Assembly (NCBI RefSeq): GCF_016918735.1
Contig: NZ_JAFFPR010000009.1
Location: 62,001-126,000 of the forward strand
Source of the DNA: Leptospira abararensis
Lineage (GTDB): Bacteria; Spirochaetota; Leptospiria; Leptospirales; Leptospiraceae
Direction of reading: 5' to 3'
Length of the DNA: 64,000 bases
Shown: in pieces, positions 1 to 8,193 of the stretch
Layout of the letters: each line of letters begins with the position of its first letter
How positions within the stretch are numbered: the stretch's first letter is position 1
Notes under the pieces: model-generated
What the model was told of the DNA's origin: nothing
What the model saw: only the letters and a program-made list of their open reading frames with translations
Database searches by the model: none
Made by a program: the position numbers and the translations under genes

Positions 1-558
1 GTATCTGTCTTATTTTCGGATATTCGTGGTTATACGACCTTGTCAGAAAAAATGAAACCAGAACAAGTAATTTCATTTTTAAATGAATACTTTACCGCAA
101 TGACAGAAGTGATTTTGGGTTATGGCGGAATGATCGATAAATACATAGGTGATTCCATCATGTGTTTGTTTGGTGCCCCTGTTTTTCAAGAGGACCATCG
201 ACAAAATGCTTTGGACTGTGCCGTGGAAATGGTGCAAGTTTTTGAACTTTGGCAACCTAAATGGCAACAAATCTATGGATTTACTCCACAAATTGGCATT
301 GGTTTGGCCTCAGGGAAAGCCATAGTAGGGAACGTAGGATCCTTCCAAAAACTTTCTTATACAGCCGTTGGCGATACTGTAAATATGGCAAGCAGATTGG
401 AATCGATTGCAAAACCAATGGAAGTTTATGTGTCAGAAGGATTGTATAATTTTCTTCCAGAGGAGTATGCTAATAAGTATAAGTATGAAGAATTGGAACC
501 TGTGAAAATCAAAGGAAAAGAAGGGTTACACCGAATTCTCAGTGTAAAACCCATCTAA
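1..558 (+). CDS. Class III adenylate/guanylate cyclase, C-terminal part
   Basis: This is the 3' end of a gene that starts upstream of the window; frame 1 is open from base 1 to the TAA at 556-558. The visible 185 residues are nearly a whole class III nucleotide cyclase domain. The first metal Asp lies in LFSDIRGYT, the second in DKYIGDSIM, and the transition-state Asn and Arg in VGDTVNMASRLE. The purine-selecting pair reads Lys (in DKYIGD) and Thr (seven residues before the Asn), as in class IIIb adenylyl cyclases such as CyaB1, so cAMP is the likely product. The sensor domain is outside the window. It converges on the HDOD gene with about 30 bases between stops and no clear terminator. Confidence 0.93.
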   Translation, partial: VSVLFSDIRGYTTLSEKMKPEQVISFLNEYFTAMTEVILGYGGMIDKYIGDSIMCLFGAPVFQEDHRQNALDCAVEMVQVFELWQPKWQQIYGFTPQIGIGLASGKAIVGNVGSFQKLSYTAVGDTVNMASRLESIAKPMEVYVSEGLYNFLPEEYANKYKYEELEPVKIKGKEGLHRILSVKPI

Positions 559-588
559 TCGGTGTTTGTTTTTGCTGGAATGTTTTCT

Positions 589-1431
589 CTAAAGAGTACT
601 GCAAAACTGATACAATTCGTTTGCTTTCAGTTTTTCATCTTTGAGGGTAAGAAATGTTTTTTGGTCCACGATCTCAAGGCCTAAAGTTGATTTGTATTCT
701 TCAAATTTTTCCTCAAGGCCTGGCTCCTTTTTGCCGTGGCCTGTAAACTTTGCGATCACCCCAGCAAATCCAATGATTTGTCCGAGAGTTGACTGTTCGT
801 TTACCGGTTTGGAAAGGTCATCAATGGAAGTAATGATAATGTTTGGCATCTTCCAAAGTTTGGCGGCAGCACTACCTATTTCATAAGAATCCACGCCAAA
901 AGATTTTTTTTCGAGGGAAATTAGAGTTGCATCCGATGTTTGGAATTCGGTAAGCACATCCACATATTTTTTTCTATCAATCGTATTGAGTACAATTCGT
1001 CCGAGGTCTTGCATCAGACCACAAGTGATGGCAAGTTCTGCTTCTTTTTTGAATTTCTTTTCTTCGCAGAGAATTTGAGCAAAAATTCCTTTGGCAACCG
1101 AATGGTCCCAAACTTCATCCCGGAATTTTTTATAATTTCCTTGGCTAAAGAGTGAGTCTGTCATAGACATCGCCACCATACTCCTAACCGTTTTGAATCC
1201 CAAACGAGTGATGACCTGTTTCATATTGGCAACTGGGTTACCTCTTGAGAAAAAGGGAGAGTTGGCAAGTTTCAGAAGCCGTGCCACTAACACTTGGTCG
1301 GATTGGACTTTTTTTTCTAACTCTCCAAAGGAGAGTTCGTTGTCGTCATCTAGGGAAAGTACGGAGAGTAAGACTGGCGGTACAATCGTCAGGTCTTTGA
1401 TTTGGGAAAGGTATTCTTCTACAGTTGCCAT
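589..1431 (-). CDS. HDOD domain protein
   Basis: This 280-residue protein is covered by an HDOD domain, a relative of the HD phosphohydrolases found in many bacterial signalling proteins. Recognisable features are the start LKDLTIVPPVLLSVLSL, the ARLLKLANSPFFSRG stretch (typical 'lL+laNSa.f' HDOD motif) and the ITRLGFKTVRSMVAMSM helix. The HDxxxxK catalytic pattern of true HD enzymes is not seen, so it is probably a signalling scaffold and not a nuclease or phosphodiesterase. The ATG at 1431 is the start. It lies 62 bases downstream of the SpoIID-like gene on the same strand. Its target is unknown. Confidence 0.85.
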   Translation of the reverse strand: MATVEEYLSQIKDLTIVPPVLLSVLSLDDDNELSFGELEKKVQSDQVLVARLLKLANSPFFSRGNPVANMKQVITRLGFKTVRSMVAMSMTDSLFSQGNYKKFRDEVWDHSVAKGIFAQILCEEKKFKKEAELAITCGLMQDLGRIVLNTIDRKKYVDVLTEFQTSDATLISLEKKSFGVDSYEIGSAAAKLWKMPNIIITSIDDLSKPVNEQSTLGQIIGFAGVIAKFTGHGKKEPGLEEKFEEYKSTLGLEIVDQKTFLTLKDEKLKANELYQFCSTL

Positions 1432-1493
1432 TCGGATAGGGACCTAAAGTCAGGATCTAGAAAGATCAGACTAAGGAAACCAAAAACTCCCAA

Positions 1494-2621
1494 CTACCTG
1501 GCAACTATTCTTGCGAATTCGATTCCTTTAAAATAGTGTTGTAGGATTTCCCTGTGGTTGAATTGGCTTTTTGCCATAGCAAAACTTCCCCATTGGGACA
1601 TTCCTACACCGTGGCCAGAACCGAGCCCCTTAACATAATACTCTCCCGACTCTTCTTTACGAATTCCAAATCGTGTGGATTTGAGTTTCGTTGCGCCAAT
1701 TTTTTTTCGAAATTCAGTGGCTTTGATTTTTTTGGATCCAGAACTTCCAATGATTTCCATTTCATTCACCCGAGACGAGGGAAAACGACTTGATACAATG
1801 ATATCCTGGATTTCACCGACACCTAAATATTGTAAGTTGGTATTCACATAATCTGGTTTCCATTTTTCTTCCCAAGAATACTGATCCCCATCTTTATCAT
1901 ATTCGGATGGAACCGGTTTTAAGTATTCTACGGGACTACCCCAAACATTGATGGGATCTTCAGTATATCCACCGGCATTGGAATGGAAAAAACTTTGGAT
2001 GGGTTGTCCTTTATGAATGAGGATAAGACCCTCTGTTTCAAATACAGCTTCCGTTGTATTTCTATGTTCTTTGTTTTTTCCTTTGTATACTTGGGTGTTT
2101 GTGGATGTATCAACATCAAACTCTTGTTTTTTGCGATTTAACATTTCACGCACTACATAAGTCCTTGCACAAACTGCTTGGGCTTTGAGTGCTTCTTTCG
2201 GCCAAGAGGCACTGACTTCAGAAGGAACTACACTCAAAAGGTATTCTTCGATAGGAACTAAATTGATGATATAAACTTTTCCATCCACTGGTTTTAGTAG
2301 AACGGATCCTCTATAACTCACACCTTTGTATTCCAAAAATTGGGAATCACTCTGAATGGAGATGGGAGCTTTGAGTGCAGTCGGATTTAAGGATAAAAAA
2401 TCGTAAGCTTTTTTTATCGTAAGCTCATTGGCATCACGCACAATGATTTCCCCTGAGGACTTAAACGTTTCCTCCTCGGTAGCATAGCCAAGAAATACTC
2501 GAACTGGTTTGGATTTGAAATTGGATTCTTCCGGTGTCCAGTTGGTCACCATCACACTCGCACAACCGATTTGCCCTAAGATAGCGACGCAGATGAATAA
2601 AATCGATTTTTGAATCTTCAT
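1494..2621 (-). CDS. SpoIID/LytB domain lipoprotein
   Basis: A 375-residue exported protein of the SpoIID/LytB family. SpoIID of Bacillus is a lytic transglycosylase acting on peptidoglycan strands lacking stem peptides. The hallmark block VVPSEVSASWPKEALKAQAV followed by CARTYV is present, as are FFHSNAGGYTEDP and the C-terminal GLGSGHGVGMSQWG. The N-terminus has a Lys-rich start, a hydrophobic stretch and a Cys at residue 20 after LGQIG, which fits the loose spirochaete lipobox; membrane anchoring is therefore an inference. Leptospira does not sporulate, so a role in cell-wall remodelling or division is likely. The active-site Glu is probably the one in VPSEV. Confidence 0.88.
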   Translation of the reverse strand: MKIQKSILFICVAILGQIGCASVMVTNWTPEESNFKSKPVRVFLGYATEEETFKSSGEIIVRDANELTIKKAYDFLSLNPTALKAPISIQSDSQFLEYKGVSYRGSVLLKPVDGKVYIINLVPIEEYLLSVVPSEVSASWPKEALKAQAVCARTYVVREMLNRKKQEFDVDTSTNTQVYKGKNKEHRNTTEAVFETEGLILIHKGQPIQSFFHSNAGGYTEDPINVWGSPVEYLKPVPSEYDKDGDQYSWEEKWKPDYVNTNLQYLGVGEIQDIIVSSRFPSSRVNEMEIIGSSGSKKIKATEFRKKIGATKLKSTRFGIRKEESGEYYVKGLGSGHGVGMSQWGSFAMAKSQFNHREILQHYFKGIEFARIVAR

Positions 2622-2670
2622 AGTACCCTCGTTTCTATTTTCGGTGGAAATTCAAAATTGGTGAAGGGAA

Positions 2671-3990
2671 TTATGAAGACTTTCTGCGAAAGAATAACAC
2701 AGATTCTGTGTGAGGAGTGTGCGGGTAGGGATCAATCAGAATTCCATCCACAAAATCATATTTTGAAAGAAAGATCGATACATCTTCTTTTTGCGAATAA
2801 GGATTACAAGAGACATAGAACACATACTCAGGTCCAAAATCGCGAATCCATTGGTTTACCAATTTACCAGCTCCGGCCCTCGGTGGATCCAAAATCAAAG
2901 TGGCATTCTCTTTTTGTTTTAAAAGTTCTGTGGACATAAACAAATTAGCGATTTGGAAGGAAAAAGATTTGTTCGGATAATTTTCCAAAAAGGTTTTGGA
3001 TGCAATTTCAATGGACGATTCCGTAAGTTCGTATCCATCCACATTTTGAAAGGAATCACCGTATAACAAAGAAAAGAAACCGTTCCCACAAAACATATCG
3101 ATTAGATTTTCACAAACCTTAGGTAGTCGTTCTTTGATAAAAGATAAGATTGGTAAAAAACCTTTGGGGTTCGGTTGGAAAAAGGAATCAAAGGGAATCT
3201 GAAAGCTTTGTCCGAGGACAATTTCAGTAAATGTAGATTTTCCTCGTAACACTTCCGGTCGTCCAAAAGCAGAAACCTCTGATTTTGGTCTGTTGTAGCA
3301 AAAGAGTAGGGACTCTTGTGATAAAGTTTCCAAACAAAGTTTACGAAAACTTTCCATGGATGGATGTGATTCATATCCATCGGTAAAAGTAAAAATTAAA
3401 ATTCCATCTTCTGTATTTTGTGCTTTTCTGATGGTAAGATATTTTAATCCGCCTTCATCTGATCTTCGATCCCAAATGACTTCCGGTTTTTGATTGAGTA
3501 CAGATTGTACCTCTTTTAGTGCCTCGTTGGCCCAGCTTGATTGGATGGAACAATTGGTGATGGGAACTACTCTGCGAAAATTTCCCCTTTGCCTTTGTCC
3601 AATGATCGGACCAGGGAATACAGAAAAATCCATCCTAGATCGGTACTCGTAAATTTGTTCAGAAGGGATGGGTGTGATGGAGATTCCTAAGTCTTTTTGG
3701 AATGTATTTAGGATGGGTGAAAATTTAAGTTCTAATTGTTCTTTGTAGTCGATGTGTTGGCCCGTACATCCACCGCATTCACCAAACACATCACATTTGA
3801 CCAATTTCCAATCATGGTTACGGATGGTTTCCTTAATCCGTAAGGACCTTTGTCTTGGCCTACGTTTGACATACTCCACATGAAGTTCGTCACCAGGATA
3901 AACAAAGAAAACATTCACCTTTTTTCCGTTAGGTGCCGTTATGATTCCTGAAAAATCGGAATCTAAACTTTCCACAATGACTTTATCCAA
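2671..3990 (-). CDS. TrmA/RlmD-family RNA (uracil-5-)-methyltransferase
   Basis: A 439-residue SAM-dependent methyltransferase that would make 5-methyluridine in rRNA or tRNA. An N-terminal TRAM-like beta domain precedes an iron-sulphur Cys cluster (CDVFGECGGC). The SAM loop is LIDMFCGNGFFSLL, LDPPRAGAG is the DPPR-type motif, and YVSCNP holds the catalytic Cys. These are the features of the RumA/RlmD branch, but RlmC, RlmD and TrmA specificity cannot be told apart by eye. The start is a TTG at 3990 with a poor ribosome-binding site. It is divergent from the receptor cyclase, whose chosen start is only 46 bases away. Confidence 0.88.
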   Translation of the reverse strand: MDKVIVESLDSDFSGIITAPNGKKVNVFFVYPGDELHVEYVKRRPRQRSLRIKETIRNHDWKLVKCDVFGECGGCTGQHIDYKEQLELKFSPILNTFQKDLGISITPIPSEQIYEYRSRMDFSVFPGPIIGQRQRGNFRRVVPITNCSIQSSWANEALKEVQSVLNQKPEVIWDRRSDEGGLKYLTIRKAQNTEDGILIFTFTDGYESHPSMESFRKLCLETLSQESLLFCYNRPKSEVSAFGRPEVLRGKSTFTEIVLGQSFQIPFDSFFQPNPKGFLPILSFIKERLPKVCENLIDMFCGNGFFSLLYGDSFQNVDGYELTESSIEIASKTFLENYPNKSFSFQIANLFMSTELLKQKENATLILDPPRAGAGKLVNQWIRDFGPEYVFYVSCNPYSQKEDVSIFLSKYDFVDGILIDPYPHTPHTESVLFFRRKSS

Positions 3991-4036
3991 TGTTTTCTAC
4001 TTGCCAGTTCCTTCTGATTTTTATAGGATTTCCGAC

Positions 4037-6097
4037 ATGGTTTTTTCGAAAAGACTCTTTTCTTTGTTTCTCCTCTTCCTTTCTTTTACGGGATTTCTCT
4101 CAAACCTGTCTGCCCAAGTCCTCCTCACCAACCAAATTTTGGACTTGAGGTCTGAGACTTCTTTTGGGCAATCCGTTCATAAATGGAGTTTCAAACCAGG
4201 GGACTCACCCCTCGTCACGGAAGAGAAGGAAGAGGATCTCTATTTAGATGAAGAAAACGGACAAACGAGAGCCCTACGTTTTGCTCATGCCCAACCTAGC
4301 TTGGAAGAATTGGTAAGAAATGGTTGGATTTCGGGATTCCAAATCCAAACCGCTTGGGACAAAGTGAAAGATGGGGATGGGGAATTATATTTTCCAGACT
4401 TCAAACAATACCTAGAAACGTATAAGGGATACGCTTGGTATAGAACAGAAATCCAAATTACCGAAGAGGACATCCGTTCTAAATTCAAATCAAGGAACTT
4501 AACCGTTCGGTTGGGCCAAATCAGCCAAGCCGATGCCGTTTATTGGAACGGGAAATTCATTGGAGGAACTGGTCTTCATTTGGATACGGAAGAAGGAGCT
4601 GAGTTGGAAGATAAATCGCTATACAGTGATAAAATCAGGTTCTACCAAATCCCAATAGACCAACTAAAAACAGACGAACCCAATATCCTTGCCATCCGAG
4701 TTTACGCGAAGTATCCTTTGAGTCCAGGGTTGAGTCATGATAAATTTTACCTGTCCTCTGTAAAGTATTCGGAACGAGCCGAGTATTGGAACGATTTTAA
4801 AAAGATTTTTGTGATCGTACTCACTTTGTTACTTGGTAGTTTTTATTTATATTGGCAATTTTTGTTTAGAAATGAAGATGATGCAACCATATACTTTGCG
4901 TTAGGCTCTATATTTATGGCATTCAATACTTTGTTTCAAAGCCAAATCATCTATTCTATTATCGGTGATGGGTTCTGGATCAAAAAAATCGAATATCTGG
5001 CTTGGATAGGCCTTGTCCATTTGTTATTTAACTTCATCGTTCGATTTGCTCATGTAAGACAAGGTTGGATCAAAACCACCAACCGGTACATTGATCTCGC
5101 CGGAATCGTTTCCCTACTTGTGGTTTTGGTTTCTCCGAATTTCCTTTTTTTATCTAAGTTTTTCTTCAGTTGGAGTTTTGTTACCATCATCCTTGGTGCA
5201 GCACTTTTTTATATTATCTTTCTCGGAAGAAAAGTCCCTTCTATGGGAACGGTTTCCCTCGGATTTTTTGCCTTCACCACTCTCATTCTCAATGATATCT
5301 TTGTGGAGATGCAATGGGAATGGTATCCAAGCCATACTTATCTAAAGGACTATGCCTTTGCCGCTTTTTCTGTATCGGTAGCCTTATCTATCGTAAAAAA
5401 TATGATCGATTCCAGGAGACTTGTTGAAAAACAAAGAGAAGAAAAAGATAGGCTCTCAAAATATTTTTCACCTGCCGTAATGGAAACCATTGTTGCGGAT
5501 AGTATCAAGTTAGGTGGAGAAGAAAAAAACATCGCTACTTTGTTCTCTGATATTGTTGGGTTTACCACCTTTGCTGAAAAAAATCCTCCTGGTGTTGTTC
5601 TTCAAAGTTTAAATACAATTTTTGAATCCTTATCCGAGTTGATTTTTCATTATTCCGCCACCTTAGATAAGTTTATCGGAGATGCCATTATGGCATTTTG
5701 GGGTGCCCCCAAACAAACAGAATTGGATGCCTATCATGCCATTGCTTGCGCCGTGGATATGCAGAAAAAAATGGAAGAGATCAATCAGGAATTAGGAGTC
5801 CCTCCTGGCACATTTCGTTTGCGCATCGGTGTCAATTTTGGCGAAGCCATTGTAGGTAATATCGGTTCTGTCAAACGAATGGACTACACTGTCATAGGGG
5901 ATGCGGTCAATACTGCCGCACGATTAGAAAGTCATGGAATTCCAGGGAAGGTTGCCGTTTCTGAGGCAGCATTTCTTGCTGCTGGAGGGAGTGAATACAT
6001 TGAATACGAAGATACCAAAGAACTCACACTCAAAGGGAAAGCTGAACCGGTCAAAGTGTACTTTGTAACGAAGGTAAAACCAAGGCCTGTTTCCTAA
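4037..6097 (+). CDS. 7TM receptor-type adenylate cyclase
   Basis: This 686-residue membrane protein has a signal peptide (MVFSKRLFSLFLLFLSFTGF), an extracellular jelly-roll-like domain (about residues 60-240, with the 'YWNGKFIGG' turn seen in 7TMR-DISM sensors), seven predicted membrane helices (about 255-455) and a cytoplasmic class III cyclase domain (about 485-680). Catalytic residues are visible: Asp in TLFSDIVGFT, Asp and Lys in LDKFIGDAIM, and Asn and Arg in GDAVNTAARLE, with Thr at the second purine-selecting site (class IIIb pattern, cAMP likely). I chose the ATG at 4037 because AGGA sits 8 bases upstream and the signal peptide follows at once; the frame stays open back to 3941. The ligand is unknown. 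Confidence 0.9.
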   Translation: MVFSKRLFSLFLLFLSFTGFLSNLSAQVLLTNQILDLRSETSFGQSVHKWSFKPGDSPLVTEEKEEDLYLDEENGQTRALRFAHAQPSLEELVRNGWISGFQIQTAWDKVKDGDGELYFPDFKQYLETYKGYAWYRTEIQITEEDIRSKFKSRNLTVRLGQISQADAVYWNGKFIGGTGLHLDTEEGAELEDKSLYSDKIRFYQIPIDQLKTDEPNILAIRVYAKYPLSPGLSHDKFYLSSVKYSERAEYWNDFKKIFVIVLTLLLGSFYLYWQFLFRNEDDATIYFALGSIFMAFNTLFQSQIIYSIIGDGFWIKKIEYLAWIGLVHLLFNFIVRFAHVRQGWIKTTNRYIDLAGIVSLLVVLVSPNFLFLSKFFFSWSFVTIILGAALFYIIFLGRKVPSMGTVSLGFFAFTTLILNDIFVEMQWEWYPSHTYLKDYAFAAFSVSVALSIVKNMIDSRRLVEKQREEKDRLSKYFSPAVMETIVADSIKLGGEEKNIATLFSDIVGFTTFAEKNPPGVVLQSLNTIFESLSELIFHYSATLDKFIGDAIMAFWGAPKQTELDAYHAIACAVDMQKKMEEINQELGVPPGTFRLRIGVNFGEAIVGNIGSVKRMDYTVIGDAVNTAARLESHGIPGKVAVSEAAFLAAGGSEYIEYEDTKELTLKGKAEPVKVYFVTKVKPRPVS

Positions 6098-6128
6098 GTT
6101 TAGGAAATGATGGATTCGGGAATGAATT

Positions 6129-6413
6129 TCATAGACCTAATATGACCGTTAAGTTGGCATTTGTCATATTTTCTGCAACGGTTTCACATTCTTCCATACT
6201 GCCTTGAAAACAAACTGCTTTGCCGTTTGTATGAGCTTCCATGGCAATTTTTTTGGCATCCTTTTTGGTTTTGAAACAAAGTTTCATGAGACAATCTTCA
6301 ACATAAGAAAATTCATGAATTGAATCATTGAACAGAATGACAAAATAGAAATATACGGAATCAAATTGGGTTTCTGTTTCTTCAAATGTAGAAGGTTGGT
6401 TCTGTTCTGTCAT
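6129..6413 (-). CDS. clpS: ClpS-like adaptor of the ClpAP protease
   Basis: A 94-residue protein resembling ClpS, which binds N-degron substrates and hands them to ClpA/ClpC. The core is recognisable: VILFNDSIHEFSYV corresponds to the VxLxNDDxTPMEFV region and EAHTNGKAVC to the helix carrying the conserved His. Two pocket residues differ from the classical form: the second Asp of NDD is Ser, and the Met gate position is Phe. Substrate choice may thus be shifted. I take the ATG at 6413, which overlaps the photolyase stop as ATGA, so the two are translationally coupled. A longer frame to 6440 exists but ignores this coupling. Confidence 0.8.
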   Translation of the reverse strand: MTEQNQPSTFEETETQFDSVYFYFVILFNDSIHEFSYVEDCLMKLCFKTKKDAKKIAMEAHTNGKAVCFQGSMEECETVAENMTNANLTVILGL

Positions 6414-7900
6414 GGAAACAATGAGTCGGAGTTCCCGCACAGTTCACCAATATACTCCAAATAGGATTTCAGTTTAAACTTCTTTTTTGTGGAATCGGAG
6501 GACATAAACCGAACATTTCCGAATACGTTTCGTTCGGGAAACCATGGCCTATCAAAAAGTCCAAAACACCATAAAATCCCGGTATAAGAATTCGGATTTC
6601 GCCCATCGTATGCATATTTATGATTCAAATGTTCTAAAATTTGAAATGCTTCTTCATAAGTTTTTGTCCATTCGATTACTTTTTTTCCCCATAACATTCG
6701 CATATAGTTATGTATCCTTCCTGTTTTCACAAGTTCCGTTTGGGCAGCATTCCAGAGTTCATCATGTGTATTTGCGGATTCAAATTGTTCTAATGTATAA
6801 AGATATTCTCTGGTATCAGATTTATGTTTTTTAAAATTCGCCTTCACCCAATCAGGAAGATTTTCTAAATTGATATTGTTTGGTTTGTCTTTCCAGAAGA
6901 AAAGATAACCAATGTCTCGCCAGGTAATGAGTTCGTCTAAGAAGTGATTGGCGGAAGATGATTCCGAATAAAAATGTTCGCGGTCTCCCGGTTTTTGGTG
7001 GCTCATCCATTCAGGATTCCATTTTCCGTTAGATGTAACCTCTAAGACTGAGTGAAAAATTTCTTCAATTCCAATATGCCCAAAGTGAAGGTAGGGCGAA
7101 AGTCCACTTGTAGCAGTGATCTCAGGTCGGTTTGGTTCGGAGCGACCAGTTTCATAGGTTTGTATTTTTTTTGTGACGAAAGATTTTAGAATTTTTAATG
7201 CTTCATTACGACCACCTTTCACTCCTTTGGTGGGAGGGACGTCGTTTTTAAAATCAAACGACTGTAAAAATAAGTTTAAGTCTTTGGGGAGTCCAAATCC
7301 AACAGGAGGTTTTGTGTTTCCATTCAGCCCAAGTAGGTCTTCTTTTTTCCATTTTGGTTTTGTGAACTTCGGCATCCCTTTTAAAAATTCTTTATGAATC
7401 CAAATTCTCAGAATTCTTGCAGCACTCGCCGCCCTTTCAAAACGGGAGAGGGGAAGGAGAGAATTACTATCCACCGCAATAAGTGGACAATTGATTTTTT
7501 TAGAAAGTTTTTCTATTTGTTTTGGGATAATAAAACAAGGAAAGTCATCGGTAATAATTGCGACTGCATCTTTGGCAATTTCCTTTAAGATTCCCCGTGC
7601 GGGATTTGTTTTGGATTCTACAAAAGGCCAGTAATTGATGTCGAGTTCATCTGCTCTTGTTTGGTTGTCATACATCCCTTCTAAGATAAATTTATGGATC
7701 CTTTCTGAATTCCAGGGATAGTCGCTGCGTAAACCTTCATATACAATGAGTTCTTTATTTTGTTCTTTAGCAAGGGAGACTGCATAGGCAAAGGCATGAT
7801 TTGAGTCAAACCGACGGTAAGCCTGCATCCAATAGAGGATGTACTTTCCGCTAGAAAACAAAGGTTTATCATTACAAAGCCGGATTCGTTCCTGGTTCAC
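6410..7900 (-). CDS. phr: Class II CPD photolyase
   Basis: A 496-residue deoxyribodipyrimidine photo-lyase that uses light and FAD to split cyclobutane pyrimidine dimers. The start RIRLCNDKP..KYILYWMQAYRRFDSNHA is typical of class II enzymes, as are the Rossmann-like N-terminal half (AIITDDFPCFIIPKQ) and the FAD-binding C-terminal half with FLDELITWRDIGYLF, MRMLWGKKVIEW, NPNSYTGILWCFGLFDRPW. Length matches the class (450-500). The gene precedes clpS with an ATGA overlap. Reading divergently from amtB, it leaves about 290 bases of shared upstream DNA. The specific function (CPD repair) follows from the class. Confidence 0.93.
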   Translation of the reverse strand: MNQERIRLCNDKPLFSSGKYILYWMQAYRRFDSNHAFAYAVSLAKEQNKELIVYEGLRSDYPWNSERIHKFILEGMYDNQTRADELDINYWPFVESKTNPARGILKEIAKDAVAIITDDFPCFIIPKQIEKLSKKINCPLIAVDSNSLLPLSRFERAASAARILRIWIHKEFLKGMPKFTKPKWKKEDLLGLNGNTKPPVGFGLPKDLNLFLQSFDFKNDVPPTKGVKGGRNEALKILKSFVTKKIQTYETGRSEPNRPEITATSGLSPYLHFGHIGIEEIFHSVLEVTSNGKWNPEWMSHQKPGDREHFYSESSSANHFLDELITWRDIGYLFFWKDKPNNINLENLPDWVKANFKKHKSDTREYLYTLEQFESANTHDELWNAAQTELVKTGRIHNYMRMLWGKKVIEWTKTYEEAFQILEHLNHKYAYDGRNPNSYTGILWCFGLFDRPWFPERNVFGNVRFMSSDSTKKKFKLKSYLEYIGELCGNSDSLFP

Positions 7901-8137
7901 TACTATTAGAGCGTTGAAGGAAAGATTCGTTTCCTATTTTTTTGTCCGAAGCAAGAGAGAAGGAAAGGGGATTGCTTATAAAATGTACTATTCGGCACTA
8001 TTATTGGCAAAATGTCTCAAACTTGGAATGTCTTCTTAAGCCTGGACAGAACCATTTACCAAGAAATCTAAACAAAATGGAGGGTTTCTAGGCATTAATT
8101 CATTTTTTTCAATCTCTTTCTCCTTCAAATTCAATTC

Positions 8138-8153
8138 GGGTACCAATCTTGCA
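8138..8153 (+). promoter_or_regulatory. Sigma-54 promoter of amtB-glnK
   Basis: The sequence GGGTACCAATCTTGCA matches the -24/-12 element (TGGCAC-N5-TTGCA): GG at 8139-8140, exactly ten bases, then GC at 8151-8152, with a perfect TTGCA block. Transcription would begin near 8164, about 30 bases before the amtB start. Sigma-54 control of amtB and glnK under nitrogen limitation is widespread in bacteria. I could not find a clear NtrC-type palindrome upstream. Confidence 0.72.
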
Positions 8154-8193
8154 CTGTTACTAAGCAAATAACATGGAAAGGAAACATGGCAAT

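Noticed and set aside
1454..1467. Small hairpin GATCT-AGAA-AGATC between the SpoIID-like and HDOD genes
   Set aside because: Only five base pairs, no T run on either strand.
6090..6107. Inverted repeat TTTCCTAA-GT-TTAGGAAA at the stop of the receptor cyclase
   Set aside because: A perfect 8-base palindrome but with almost no loop and no T tract; it may be chance around the TAA stop, so not called a terminator.
7839..8039. 66-residue plus-strand frame before amtB
   Set aside because: Overlaps the start of the photolyase, lacks a ribosome-binding site and ends far before the sigma-54 promoter; nothing recognisable.
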